From Piromyces finnis (Eukaryota > Neocallimastigomycota > Neocallimastigomycetes > Neocallimastigales > Neocallimastigaceae), in the NCBI GenBank assembly GCA_002104945.1, contig MCFH01000008.1, positions 302,501 to 366,500 on the forward strand: a DNA stretch of 64,000 nucleotides, written 5' to 3'. The position numbers and the translations under genes were made by a program. The notes beneath the pieces were generated by a model. The model was not told where the DNA came from. It ran no database searches and was given only the letters and a program-made list of their open reading frames with translations. Below, piece by piece: positions 26,078-38,398 of the stretch. Positions within the stretch are counted from its first letter, which is position 1. Each line of letters starts with the position of its first letter.

Positions 26078-26749
26078 TTATTTAAGACCTAAAAGTTTTC
26101 TAAAGTCATCATTGGATTTAGAGGTAGAAGCAGCAGAGGTAGTTTTAGTTTCATCCTTGGATGGTTCAGATTCATCCATTTTTGGCTTTTTATTTTGAAT
26201 TTTAAGTTTAGTTGTAGGTCTTGTTTGGAAAGAACGATTAATCATTCTTCTTGGGAGCATAGGTTTCATTTGTTGAATTTTTTTCTGTTGATTTTGTTTT
26301 TGTTTAAGTGCACTATAAAAAAAAAAAAAAACATATTTTTTAAAATGGGATTAGTTTATTAGAGATGAATGAGATTTTATAAAAAAGTGTGAGTGAGGAG
26401 GAGGAGAAACTTACGTTTTATTTCTATTATCTGAAATTGTCACATTAATAATTCTTCCATCTATTTCGGTACCGTTAACCGCAAGACCTTTCATAGCACT
26501 TTCCTATTATATTTATTATAAGTTGTAGTGGTTTAAATTATCCATTCTATTTTTACTTTTTTTTTTTTTTTTTTATAATGTAATATATTTTAATGTTTTT
26601 TGCCTACTTTATCAAGATATTCAATAAATCCTGTACCAACTGGTTGATTATTGGCTTTAGTAATTAATCTTACATCCTTGACTTCACCATACTAAATTTA
26701 TAAATAGGATGAATAACATTGTTAATATATATTTTATAGATTTAAAGAT

Positions 26750-26792
<43 letters not shown>

Positions 26793-26932
26793 TATATATA
26801 TATATACCTGTGAAAATAGTTCTTTTAATTTTTCGGCATTAATACTAAATGGAAGATTACTTAAATAAAGTTCTTTGTAATCTTGTCTGTGATAAATAAA
26901 TTATTTAGTTATATAATCCATTAAATTATTTA

Positions 26933-27018
<86 letters not shown>

Positions 27019-30000
27019 GTTCATAGATTGTTGTGTAAAAAAAAAAAAAAAAAAAAGAAATAAATAAATGATAATAGCAATATAATAAAATTACTTTATT
27101 TCTGTCTTATTTTCGGCTTTTTTTAATGAAGGATTTGAAATAGCAACTTCAATTATTTTACCATTAACCTCTGTATTATTTAATACTAAACTTGCTTTAG
27201 ACTCTTCCTATTTTTATAGAATAATAACATCAGTAAAAAAAAAAAAAGAAAAAAAAAATAAAGAGAATATCATCATCAATATATTTTCTTTGGATATATA
27301 TACACATATTTTTTAATAATATATATAATATATAAGTTTAATAATAAAAAATAAAAGAAAATAAAAATTTCTTACCGAATTTTCAAAATCAATATAAGCA
27401 AAAGCTCTGTTATTTCTGTACATTAAACGAATATCTTTTATATTACCATACTTTTTTTTTTTTTTTTAAATTAGAATAAATTAGTAAATAGTATTGTATG
27501 AAAATAGGGTAAAAACTATTGAATCAGGTAACATTATATAAAAAAAAAAAATTATTATATTGTATATACCTTTTCAAACATTTCTCTTAATTCATTTTTT
27601 TTTATTGTTGGTGGTAATTTATTAACATATACGGTTTCTGGATTTTCGTTTTTATTTAACCATGGCTTTTTCTTTTCTGATTTTATTGGTTCTCTATTTT
27701 AATTTTGTCATTAATAAATATTCATAAATAAATAAATTTAATTAAAAATAAAAATATAAAAAAAAAAAAAAAAAAAAAAATAGTTACAATTTTGGTTTTT
27801 TTTCTTCTTTTTTATCTGCTTCTTCAGACTTTTCAATCTTCATATCATTATCACTATTTTCAGCTTTTTCTTCTTTTTCTATGGTATTTTCACCACAGTC
27901 ATTATTATTTTTATCTTCTTTTTCTATAATATTCTCATTGTCGTTGTTGATATTTTCATCACCTTTCTTATTACTTTTTTCATCTTTTTAAAATTATTTT
28001 TTGATATTATTAATTTTATTTTATCAATTTCCCCCCTATTACAATATGCATTTTTAATTTATAATATACTTTTTTTTTTTTTTTTAAATACCTTTTCTTT
28101 TCTTATTTTGATTTTGACTGTCATTATCTGTTGTGTTATCACGTTTTCTTTTTATTCCGTTATTTTTTTTATTATTTTTCTCTTCCTGTGTACCTTTTTT
28201 CTGTTTCTGCTTATTTAATAAGTGATTATAAAAAAAAAAAAATCGTTTCAGTAATATGTAAAAAAAAAAAAAAAAAAAAAAATATTAAATATAACACAAA
28301 CATTATCTCTATGCTTTTGCAATTGTTGGTATTGATAATATTGTTGGTACATGTATTCATCTGAAACATTTTCATAGTATATACCCTAAAAAAATAAAGG
28401 TTTTTATGAATAATACTATTATAAGATTAATTAAAATTATGAATTAGACGACCTACATCATTTTCTAATTTTTGTTTATATTGTTCAATTAAATATTGGT
28501 ATTGATAATAAGTTTGTAAATCGCTATTTTCTTGATTAAATTCATTCCATTTATTTAAAAATTTCATTGGATTATCTAAATGTCTTCTATAATTTGATTT
28601 AAATATTTGTCCAATGATTGTATCATTTCCTTGTTGTCTATAAGTACAAAAAAAAAAAAAAAAAAAAAAAAAGAAAATTTATTAACAAAATAAAAATATT
28701 TTTTTTTTTTCATTAAATGTTATCATTATTAATAGGTACTCTTCAAAATTAATATAAGAAAGCCATAATGCAGTATTTGTTCCGATTTTCTTTGTGAACT
28801 CTTCAAATAATTTTCTTGTATTTTCAATATCATTAAATTTCTTCAACTTTAGAAAAAAAATTTTTTTTTAAAATAAAAGTAAATTTCATAGTTTATTTAT
28901 AGGATTATGGTTTTTTAATATATATATATATATATAGATAGATATTTGACTTACTTCAGTATTTATCCATAATGTTTCAATACGACCCTTGGGATCTCCT
29001 GGGTTAAAGTCTTTTACCAAAAAAAAAAAAAAAAAAAATTAAATAGGAATTAAAATTTATGATTTTGTTATCGGGACTATATTCAATTGACTTAGCTAGT
29101 ATTATGAATACTTACAAGTTTCAATTTCAACTATTTTTTCATTAAATAAATTTCTAAAGTATTCAATTTTTTCATTATCCTTGTTTTCTTTAAAGATAAA
29201 TATTTATATCACCCATACATATATATATATTGTATTTTTGTATTTTAATATAATAAATATTATAAATGGAAAAAAATTTTTTTCTTTTTTTTTAAAATAA
29301 TTAATAATACTACCATTCCAATTTATTTCATTTAATTCATGCTTTATTTTACTGATAACAACTTCTATATAATTGTTCATATCATTCATAATTAATTGAT
29401 GTCCTAAAGCTTTATTATAGATATTTACTATTTCTTCTCTAGAACCCTTGTTTAATTTCTAGATAATAATAATAATAATAATAATAAAAGATATATTATA
29501 TTAATATTAGGTATGCGGTAGGTGTTATTTATTAATGAATGATAATAATTGACTTTTACTTTTATATTGGCGTAATGAATCCAAAGTTTACCACTCCATG
29601 GACAATTTTTAACGGCTCTTTCACATATATTAAATAAGACTGTTTTTACATTCATTTTATTAATCTGTGGTAAAATTAATTTTAGTATTGAATTTTTAAT
29701 TTGATTTAACGTATCTATTATCATTTTTATCATTTTTATTGATTACTTACAATGAATAAAATATATTTTTCCCATAATGAAGGATCAAGACAATGAATTG
29801 ATATAGCTCTTTCGAATAACATTCTTGTTTGATTAACTTCAACAAACTTTTGATTCAATTCATAATTAATATAATCATAAAAATTTTTAATTGTATTTGG
29901 ATCTTCCAACTAACGAAATTTATAGTATATGTACAAAAAAAAGAAAAGGAAAATAATTTAATAAATTATATTGTATTTGATATATAGACTTTTTTTTTTT

Positions 30001-30816
30001 TTTTTTTAAAAAAAAACATTAATTAGATATAGTCGTGTTAAAATCGTAATTGTTTGATGATCTTACAATTTTATCTTCAAACTTTTGTCTATCCTTTAAT
30101 TGATATTTGATTTTGGAAACTTTTTTACTAGCAGAAACTAAATTCTTTTCATAATTTTCATTATTATAGTTACTTTGGAAATTAGAATAACTGTTCAAAG
30201 TTTCATCAATATCTTTATATATAACATAACATAGATGTTGATAATATTAAAATAAAAGAGGTTAGTTCCTATTTTTTCCCATTATAATTGTTGTTATTAC
30301 TATTTTTTTTTTCGAGATGTTTTTTTATATTTCATTGGTTCTATTTACCGAAATGAGGTATTTTAAATCTTTCTGAAAACATTTCTTCTATCATTTTAAT
30401 TTTTTCAGGGCTAAATATAAATATAAGTGTAAATAAATATAAGAATAAAAGAAAATAAATTATTAATTACATAAAAAAAAAAAAATTTTTTTTGTAATAT
30501 TAATAAATAGTCTTTTTTTTTTATAGTAAAAAATTACCTTGGATTTTCCTTATTATTATATATATTATGGTTTAATGATTTAAATATTGTATTAGTATTA
30601 AATATTTATTTATTCGAAATACTATATATATATATAAAAGGTAAAATAGTTTACTTTTAAGAGTTGTAATTCAAAATTTTTATAAATATTCCATGTAATA
30701 TGACTCTATAATTGCAAAAATTGACAAAAAATATATTTTTAACGTTAATATATATATAATGGGTAAGATAATGTATATTGTCTTTTCTTTCTTTTTTTCT
30801 TTTTTTTTTCTTTTCT

Positions 30817-30848
<32 letters not shown>

Positions 30849-31806
30849 CAAATTTACATTGGCTAAATCAAATTTTGTTAAATTGAGAGCTCTTTGACAC
30901 AATTTTTGTATTTCATTCACATTTAATAATGGTTCTTCTTCTTCTTCCTTACTAGTATTGTATTCTTCAATAACATATTCCAAATATTCTTTCCAAACAT
31001 TAATAGCTGTAAAAAATATAATTGAACATTTTTTTTTTTTAAAAAAAAATAATTGAAGGAATTAATTCGAAATTTTAAATTTTATAAAACAATGGGTATA
31101 TAAATATTAATATATATTAATATAAAATTAATAATAATTAATAGTTAATATATTATAAAAATTATATATTTCTAATTATAGAATTTAATTAGTTTACAAT
31201 AATAATCTTTAAATGAAGACTCGTATAATTTCAAGATTTCTTTTTTTTCTTCTGGGGTACATGCAACACGTTTCTCGTCATTAATCCATTCTAACCATAA
31301 TGCTAGATATATACACATAATATTTATATAAATTATTGATATTCTAATTAAGTTACTATTATAAAAAAATACCTTCCGATAATGGAAAAATATTTTTCAT
31401 GTTATTTCTTGCTGTTCTTAATTCCTCAAATTTCCCCATTTCTCTTAATTTTTCAATGTATTTTACATGTAAATCATAAGACAACGGATTTTCATTTAAC
31501 TATAATATATATATATATATATACAACAAATTTATTCGTATAAGTTTTTTATAAACCTAATGTATTGATATTCATATATTTAAATAATTTCATTTATAAA
31601 TTAAAAAAAGTTAAAATTAATATTTAAAGGTTTTATCCTATTACATTTGTTAACATTTCATTTAATATTTTATTATTTTCTTTTTCTTTTTCTAAAAATT
31701 CTTCATCATCCGAAGAATTATATAAATCGGAATCAGAATCAGAATCCAAAGAATCCGATAAGTTTTCCTTATTTAAATTTTCATTACTTTCGATTGAATC
31801 TTCCAT
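26078..31806 (-). CDS. SART3: SART3/Prp24-type U4/U6 snRNP recycling factor (HAT repeats, two RRMs)
   Basis: Twenty-five exons: 31806-31645, 31499-31373, 31302-31198, 31006-30858, 30705-30655, 30548-30538, 30410-30349, 30212-30067, 29909-29751, 29664-29560, 29458-29314, 29187-29116, 29010-28955, 28846-28740, 28637-28457, 28385-28302, 28209-28092, 27983-27788, 27693-27570, 27450-27376, 27207-27095, 26886-26808, 26691-26608, 26503-26415, 26312-26078. All phases close to 944 aa (human SART3 963). The family re-pairs U4 with U6 snRNA in the nucleus. Order: acidic Ser/Asp N terminus; HAT repeats ~55-560 (e.g. ERAVKNCPWSGKLWIHY); Lys-rich nuclear signal ~575-612 (IKRKR, KKRK); RRM1 (VYVNKLP, RAFAYIDF); RRM2 (LYLSNLPF, GTGFIEY); C-terminal LSm-binding tail SNDDFRKLLGLK. 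Exon 6 is only 11 nt. One donor is GTTTGT, at 28301. Confidence 0.95.
26752..27016. repeat. T tract and ATT microsatellite in SART3 introns
   Basis: A T run of about 37 nt (26752-26789) followed by AT repeats sits in intron 22, and an ATT array of about 79 nt (26938-27016) in intron 21. Both lie within 130 bp of splice sites. Simple repeats, likely length-polymorphic. Confidence 0.9.
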
Positions 31807-32457
31807 TGTAAATTAAAATTCTTTATAATAATTCAATTGCTTAACAAATAGTTATATTTTTAATTTTATAATAAAAAAATTTATTATTTTTTTTTTTAAA
31901 AAAAAAAAAAAAAAAATTAAAATTAAAATTTATATATTTTATAATTAAAATTTTATTTATTAACTTATTTAATAACAATTTTTATAAAAGATAATTAATG
32001 GATAAATGGATGATGATGGTAATAGTAATGAAAAACAAAATACATATAAATCGAATTAAAAAAAAAGAAATAATCGATAATTAGATAATTAAAAAATTAG
32101 ATAAAATGCAATGTTTATATGTTTATATATAAATAATAGATAATATCCAAGTGAAAAACAATATGAATTAATATTGATTCGTTAATTGTATGGATAAAAG
32201 CTTAATGCTAATATTCATTACAATAATATTAATAATTAAAAAAAAAAAAAAACTTTTTTTTTTTTATAAAGATGTATATTGCTATTTTTTCTAGTATCGA
32301 ATGACATGGAATACAAAAGATTTTATAATAAGGATTGATTCAATAAACGCTGGTATAACACTAAAGTTATATATTTTATAAAAAAAAAAAAAAGATTAGT
32401 ATATTGATTTTAATATTATGAAGATATGAATAATTAATCTTTTAGGACTCATAATTG

Positions 32458-32488
<31 letters not shown>

Positions 32489-34362
32489 GGTATTATTAAT
32501 ATTACTAATATTAATAATAATATTATTGTTATTGATGTTTTAGAGTTTATGCGATTCTTACCTGCAAAAACTAAATATATATAGATATACAATGAAATGC
32601 CACCTTTCAATTATAAAACAAGAAATTAAGATTGTTGCAATAGCATGTAAAAAAGAGTCTATTAAGAAAAAAAATCATAAAATTTTTATTAGAATAATTA
32701 GTATCCATGAATACATAAATGATAAATGGGTATTCAAAGGCTTTTTAATATTTAATTTAATAATGAACCACGTACGAATAATATTTGCTTTTCCATTAAA
32801 CATTGTAATTCCTGAAAAAAATCCAAATAATTCAACAAAGAAACAAAACCATGAAAGTATAATATAGATGGTTAATCTTTTTTTTTTTTTTTTTTTTTTT
32901 TTTTTCATATTTATATGCAGTAAAGTATTATTGTTCATATTATACAAGTTAGAAGAAATAATATTTTAGTTTTTAATGATGAATAGTTTTATTGAAATAG
33001 TTAAAAAGTATATTCCTATTGTATGCTGTTGATAATTACCTTTTATTAACAATGGAATAATTTTGTTCTGTAGTCATTAAAGGTAAAGAATGTCTTATAT
33101 TGCCTTCCTTTTTTTTTTTTTTAATCAAATCAGTAGTTATTTTTTTTTAATAAAAATAGAAATATATATAATATATATCAAATTAATATTTTTATTTTTT
33201 ATTTTTATAAAAAAAAAAAAAAAAACGACTAAAAAATAAAATTATTATTGAATTATTATTGATTTTAATGAGAATGCATTTAGTAATAGGAAATAATGAA
33301 TTATAAAGTGTCTTTAAATGTTGTCATTTAAACAAAAAACAAAAAAAAAAAAAAGATAATAAAATAAATATGTATATATAAAATATTTATAAAATATTGA
33401 TGATTTCTTTTTTTAAATATTTACTTTAGTAATAAAAACCATTATTGAAGAAATAATGTGAGCAATTGTTGCTAGAAATCGAGAAGGAATAATAGTTCCT
33501 GCTGCGGTATGTCTTTTCATAGTTAACATTTTGGAAAATAATTGTATCTTTTGTCTTTGTATAAAAATTTTATTTAGTTTTTTTTTTTAAAATAGATATT
33601 AGATATTTCAATCTTTTATATCTTTTGGTATGATTATGCTATATAAATATATATAAAATAGTAATCTAGTATTATATATACAATCCCTCTCTTTTTTTTT
33701 TAAAAAAAGTAAAAAAGTAATTATTCATATAATTTTAATTTATAAAAAAAAAAATATAATATTTTTTATGGATAATTAATTAAAGTTTAATCCTAAATAT
33801 TATTTAAATTTTTTATATTAATTTTTTTTTTTAAATTTTCTATAATAATAAAATTAAAAAAAAAAAAAAAAAAATTAAAAAGCACAAGGAATGAAAGAAT
33901 TATTTTGTTAAAAGAAATTACAACCACTTAACAATAGGAAAGAACCAACGTTTCTCTAAAAACCACCATTGAGGCTTACTCTGATTAATTGATGATTGAT
34001 GGGAGAAATGCACTCGGAAGTTAAACATTTTATTATTTAAAATTTATTATTTAAAATTTATTTATTTTATTTATTTATTATGCTTATATGATGATGATTA
34101 TAATTTTTCTTTTTATTTATTTTCTATAATTAGTGAGTTAAAATCTTTACTATTTTAAAAAATAGAATATTATCCAAAATGTTTAAAGTAGAGGGAGGGT
34201 AGGTATGATTTTAAATATTAATAAAATATTTTTAAAATTGGATGTTTTTTTTTTTTTGTTTTTTTTTTTATTATTATTATTAGGTAGTAGATTTATTATT
34301 ATTAAAAAGAAAATAGTCCATTTATTGATTTTCTTTTTTTTTTTTTTTTAGTTCTCAATAAT
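31807..34362. other. Intergenic, 2.6 kb, with weak relic
   Basis: Between the start of the SART3-like gene and the 3' end of mevalonate diphosphate decarboxylase. Holds homopolymers, an ATT repeat (32461-32480) and a T run at 32879-32905. A reading frame at 32592-32867 is Lys/Ile-rich and does not look like a gene. A short coding-like patch at 33429-33520 is listed separately. A somewhat richer patch at 33889-34030 shows nothing I can name. Confidence 0.7.
33429..33520 (+). pseudogene. Short coding-like relic with one in-frame stop
   Basis: The frame reads VIKTIIEEIM, stop (TGA 33459-33461), then AIVARNREGIIVPAAV. Codon choice and residue mix resemble protein more than the surrounding AT filler. 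There is no start and no flanking gene structure. It may be a gene remnant. Family not recognised; this could also be chance. Confidence 0.25.
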
Positions 34363-35589
34363 TTATAATAATTCTTTTGGTTCACCATTAGCATTTAATA
34401 ATGAAACTTCATCATTAAATTCATTAGCTAAAACTCTTGGTCCATCACCAACCTTTGTAGCAATAATACGCTTGAAAGCATTCATTTGTGGGTAGATTGG
34501 TGTATTCATTTTAGCGAGAACTTCATCAATTTCTTGGTCATTGAAATTAAATCCACTGTAAATATTTTTATCTTCAGCAGCTGGGAAAATACGAGAAATG
34601 ACACCTAAAACATTATCGGCGTCCTTCTTTTGAACGTATAAAACAGCATTTGGTCCAGCATCAAAGGTATAAGCAACAGTGTACTTTTGAGCACTACCCA
34701 TAGCTGCTTTAGCAGCATTATAGTCATGAACAGCATTAACTACAGCTCTTGAAATATCATTCATATAATAGATTGGTGGGAAAGTATCGGCACATACGGC
34801 ATGGAATGAATTAGAATCTCTCATAGTAATTTCAGCAAAGGAATCGAAATCCTTATTTTGAATAGCAGTTTTCATATCTTCCATAGCCTTTGGAACAACA
34901 TGCTTAATACGGTGTTGAATTAATGGTGAAGTGGCAACGGTATGTTGCATACCAAGAGTAGAAGAAGTCTTCTTCTTGGCATCATTAACAACTAAAATAA
35001 TAGCTTGCATGTCTGGCCAGTGTTCACGAGAAGCAACTTGAATAGCATGAGAATCACTACCATCTTCCTTTTCACCCATTTCCCAAGCGACGTAACCACC
35101 TTGAAGTGAACGACAAGCACTACCAGAACCAGTTCTAGCAATAGTGGAAAGTTCGACATTGTCTAATTTTAATTGATATAATGTGGCTAAAGAGAAGGTT
35201 AAACAAGCAAAACCAGCAGCAGATGAAGCTAATCCAGCAGCAGTTGGGAAGTTGTTAGCTGAACAAATATGAAGTTTATAGTCTGCAATTTTTGGTAAAG
35301 AATTGTCATTTTCTTCTAATTTTTTACGTTGGGCACGCATTTCATTGATAACATTGGTTAAACGTTTATTTTGAGCAATTATTTCTTCCTTGCCATTTAA
35401 CCATAATTTATCAGCCTTTAATTCTGGGGCAGCTCTGCAAGTGGTTTTAGTGTGTAAATCATCTTGTGAGAGAGTAACTGATAATGAAGAGTTGGTTGGA
35501 AGATTTAATTTAGTATCTCTCTTACCCCAGTATTTAATAACAGCAATGTTAATTGGAGCAGTACAAGTTGCTTCGTAAACCTTTAACAT
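34363..35589 (-). CDS. MVD1: Mevalonate diphosphate decarboxylase
   Basis: Single exon, 408 aa, the usual length (yeast Mvd1 396). It converts mevalonate diphosphate to isopentenyl diphosphate with ATP and CO2 release, the last step of the upper isoprenoid/sterol pathway. N-terminal TAPINIAVIKYWGKRD is the family's substrate-side signature. NFPTAAGLASSAAGFACL (residues ~113-130) is the GHMP phosphate-binding loop, followed by GSGSACRSLQGG. TFDAGPNAVLY carries the catalytic Asp. The ATG at 35589 begins the conserved first beta strand. It is one of only three intronless protein genes found here, in an intron-dense region. Codons are C-enriched, suggesting high expression. No peroxisomal C-terminal SKL; the chain ends KELL. 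Confidence 0.98.
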   Translation of the reverse strand: MLKVYEATCTAPINIAVIKYWGKRDTKLNLPTNSSLSVTLSQDDLHTKTTCRAAPELKADKLWLNGKEEIIAQNKRLTNVINEMRAQRKKLEENDNSLPKIADYKLHICSANNFPTAAGLASSAAGFACLTFSLATLYQLKLDNVELSTIARTGSGSACRSLQGGYVAWEMGEKEDGSDSHAIQVASREHWPDMQAIILVVNDAKKKTSSTLGMQHTVATSPLIQHRIKHVVPKAMEDMKTAIQNKDFDSFAEITMRDSNSFHAVCADTFPPIYYMNDISRAVVNAVHDYNAAKAAMGSAQKYTVAYTFDAGPNAVLYVQKKDADNVLGVISRIFPAAEDKNIYSGFNFNDQEIDEVLAKMNTPIYPQMNAFKRIIATKVGDGPRVLANEFNDEVSLLNANGEPKELL

Positions 35590-36828
35590 TATATTTAAAT
35601 TTCTATTTATATATTTGTTTATATCATTTTTGATAAATTGTTTAATTATTTAAGAATAATTTGAAATTCATTTAAGAGATATTTTTATTTTTTAATTATG
35701 AGAAAGAATAGATAGATAGATAAATAGATAAATAGATAGATGGATAGATAGAAACAAGAAGAATGTTAAAAAAAGAGTTATTATTTTTAATTTTATTTTT
35801 TTTTAAATATTTAAATATTAAAAAGCAATTAATGTATATAATATATATAATGTATGTTTATATATATATATTTTAATTAATTGATTGTCTCTCTATTGAA
35901 ATTAGAAAAGAATTTAATTTGATTAAATTATATTATAAAATATGGATTTTTCATTTTTTTTTTTTTCCAACTTTTTTTTATACGCTTTATATGTATATGT
36001 TTATATATAGCTTTTATTATTAAAATCAGCATTTTGAATTTTAATTTATTTATTTTTTAAATTATATATATATATATGTATGTATTATTATTATTATTAT
36101 TGTTTTTTTGAAATTGTGCCAATACAAATGATAATGTTAACATTTAAATATATATATATAGCTTTTTTTCCCCTTTTTCCCTTTTTTTCTTTCTTCCTTT
36201 CTTTTTCCTATATACCTTTTAATAAAATAATTTATATACCTTTTTTTTTAAAAAAGATTTATAAAAGTGGTAAAAAAAAACCTTTTGTTAAAACTTTACA
36301 TTTTTTTTTAATTATAAAAATGTAAATCAAAATTTAATTACATTTATCCAATCAAATATTTAAAAAAAGTTTTACATTAAAAAAGGTTTAAAAGTTTATA
36401 AAAACGAGAGAGAGAGAAAAGAAAAAAAAGAGTTTTTAAGCATCATTCAACTCATTCATTTTATTTTTAATCGTTTATTCAGCTCTAACGGCGGTTGTTA
36501 TTTTGTTTTATTTTTATGGGTAGAAAAAAGTATAAATATCATTTACATTTTTTTTTATTAAGAAAGAATATAAAATGAAATTAATAAGGTCCTTTATAAT
36601 TAAATAGAAATTTAAAAAAAAATAAAGAGTTTTATTCTTTAAGACTTTTTTTTTTCTTTTTAATTTATATAAAGGAACAAGGTATATTTTATTTTATTTA
36701 ATATTTATAAATATAACTACTATACTATTATATTATATATGTTTCATTTATAAAGATTTCTTTGTGTATTTGGTAAAGATATTTCATTTTCAATCTGACT
36801 ATTACTACTACTACTACTATTACAATTA
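35590..36828. other. Intergenic upstream of MVD1 and beside the hexamer repeat
   Basis: Contains a GATA/AATAGATA-type repeat (35709-35752), AT runs and T/C-rich stretches (36160-36210). The MVD1 promoter should lie in its first few hundred bases. No gene seen. Confidence 0.7.
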
Positions 36829-37660
36829 CAATTACTATTACTATTACTATTACTATTACTATTACTATTACTATTACTATTACTATTACTATTACTATTA
36901 CTATTACTATTACTATTACTATTACTATTACTATTACTATTACTATTACTATTACTATTACTATTACTATTACTATTACTATTACTATTACTATTACTAT
37001 TACTATTACTATTACTATTACTATTACTATTACTATTACTATTACTATTACTATTACTATTACTATTACTATTACTATTACTATTACTATTACTATTACT
37101 ATTACTATTACTATTACTATTACTATTACTATTACTATTACTATTACTATTACTATTACTATTACTATTACTATTACTATTACTATTACTATTACTATTA
37201 CTATTACTATTACTATTACTATTACTATTACTATTACTATTACTATTACTATTACTATTACTATTACTATTACTATTACTATTACTATTACTTTACTATT
37301 ACTATTACTATTACTATTACTATTACTATTACTATTACTATTACTATTACTATTACTATTACTATTACTATTACTATTACTATTACTATTACTATTACTA
37401 TTACTATTACTATTACTATTACTATTACTATTACTATTACTATTACTATTACTATTACTATTACTATTACTATTACTATTACTATTACTATTATTACTAT
37501 TACTATTACTATTACTATTACTATTACTATTACTATTACTATTACTATTACTATTACTATTACTATTACTATTACTATTACTATTACTATTACTATTACT
37601 ATTACTATTACTATTACTATTACTATTACTATTACTATTACTATTACTATTACTATTAAA
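36829..37660 (+). repeat. TATTAC hexanucleotide repeat, about 138 copies
   Basis: Near-perfect tandem array of period 6 (TATTAC), preceded by ACT and ACAATT variants from about 36800. Only two interruptions were seen: a one-base loss near 37291 and a TAT insertion near 37490. The array encodes Tyr-Tyr, then after the frame slip Thr-Ile repeats, on an open frame of 304 codons. This is a property of the repeat having no stop in that frame, not evidence of a gene. It sits between the divergent MVD1 and alpha/beta hydrolase genes. Confidence 0.97.
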
Positions 37661-38327
37661 AATACTTCACCACTTTAAGTAATACACTTTTTCTATTAAT
37701 AATTATCTTACTATTAATAGAAATTGACAGGAATAAAAGAAAGAAAGAAAGAAAATCATGGTGAAAAGATAAATTTTAAAAATTTTAGAAAATTCTAAAA
37801 AATTCAATCTATTTTTTAGAAAAAAAATAAAAAAAAAATTTTAAAAAAAAAGTTTTTTTTTTATTTAATTGTTAAATCCTTTTTTTATTAATACTTATTA
37901 AACCATTTAAACTCAAATACCGCTCTTCTACGCTCTAATAAAACAGTTTTATTTATAAAAAAAAAGTTTTTTTTTTTTTTAAATTTTCATTTTTTCTGTA
38001 AAAGAATATTATGATTCATTTTAAACCAATAAAATTTTTATTTTTTTAAAAAAGATTTTTGAAATTTAAATTAAAAAAAAAAAAAAAATAAAAATTTTAT
38101 TGTTTACAAAAAAAATATAAAAAAGTGGTAATTTACATAAGAAAAAAATAATAATTGAATAGTACATTCAATATTCAATAAAATAAAATAAAAATATTAT
38201 TATATAAATTATATAAATATTAGAAACTATATAAACTATTTAAATATCAAATTTAAGAATAATAAAAATTATTATTATTTTGAATTAAACTAAAGGTTTT
38301 AAAACTTTTGAGATTTATAAATTATCC

Positions 38328-38358
<31 letters not shown>

Positions 38359-38398
38359 CCTTTCAAACTTTCAAGTTAAATAAAAAGAGACAAAAAAA
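37661..38398. other. Intergenic upstream of the alpha/beta hydrolase
   Basis: AT-rich leader region with a T23 tract (38331-38353) about 45 bp before the start codon, a common arrangement for genes in this window. No gene. Confidence 0.7.

Noticed and set aside
32592-32947. Overlapping ~90-codon frames on both strands
   Set aside because: Both are Ile/Lys/Asn-rich and overlap each other antisense; one includes a poly-Lys run from a T tract. No domain or exon structure.
33889-34040. Possible C/D box snoRNA around TTGATGATTGATGGG
   Set aside because: The C-box-like TTGATGA lacks the purine at its first base, no D box sits at a proper distance and no terminal stem was found.
36764-37678. 304-codon open frame of Tyr-Tyr and Thr-Ile repeats
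   Set aside because: It is only the translation of the TATTAC microsatellite; no unique sequence, splice sites or codon signal support a protein.
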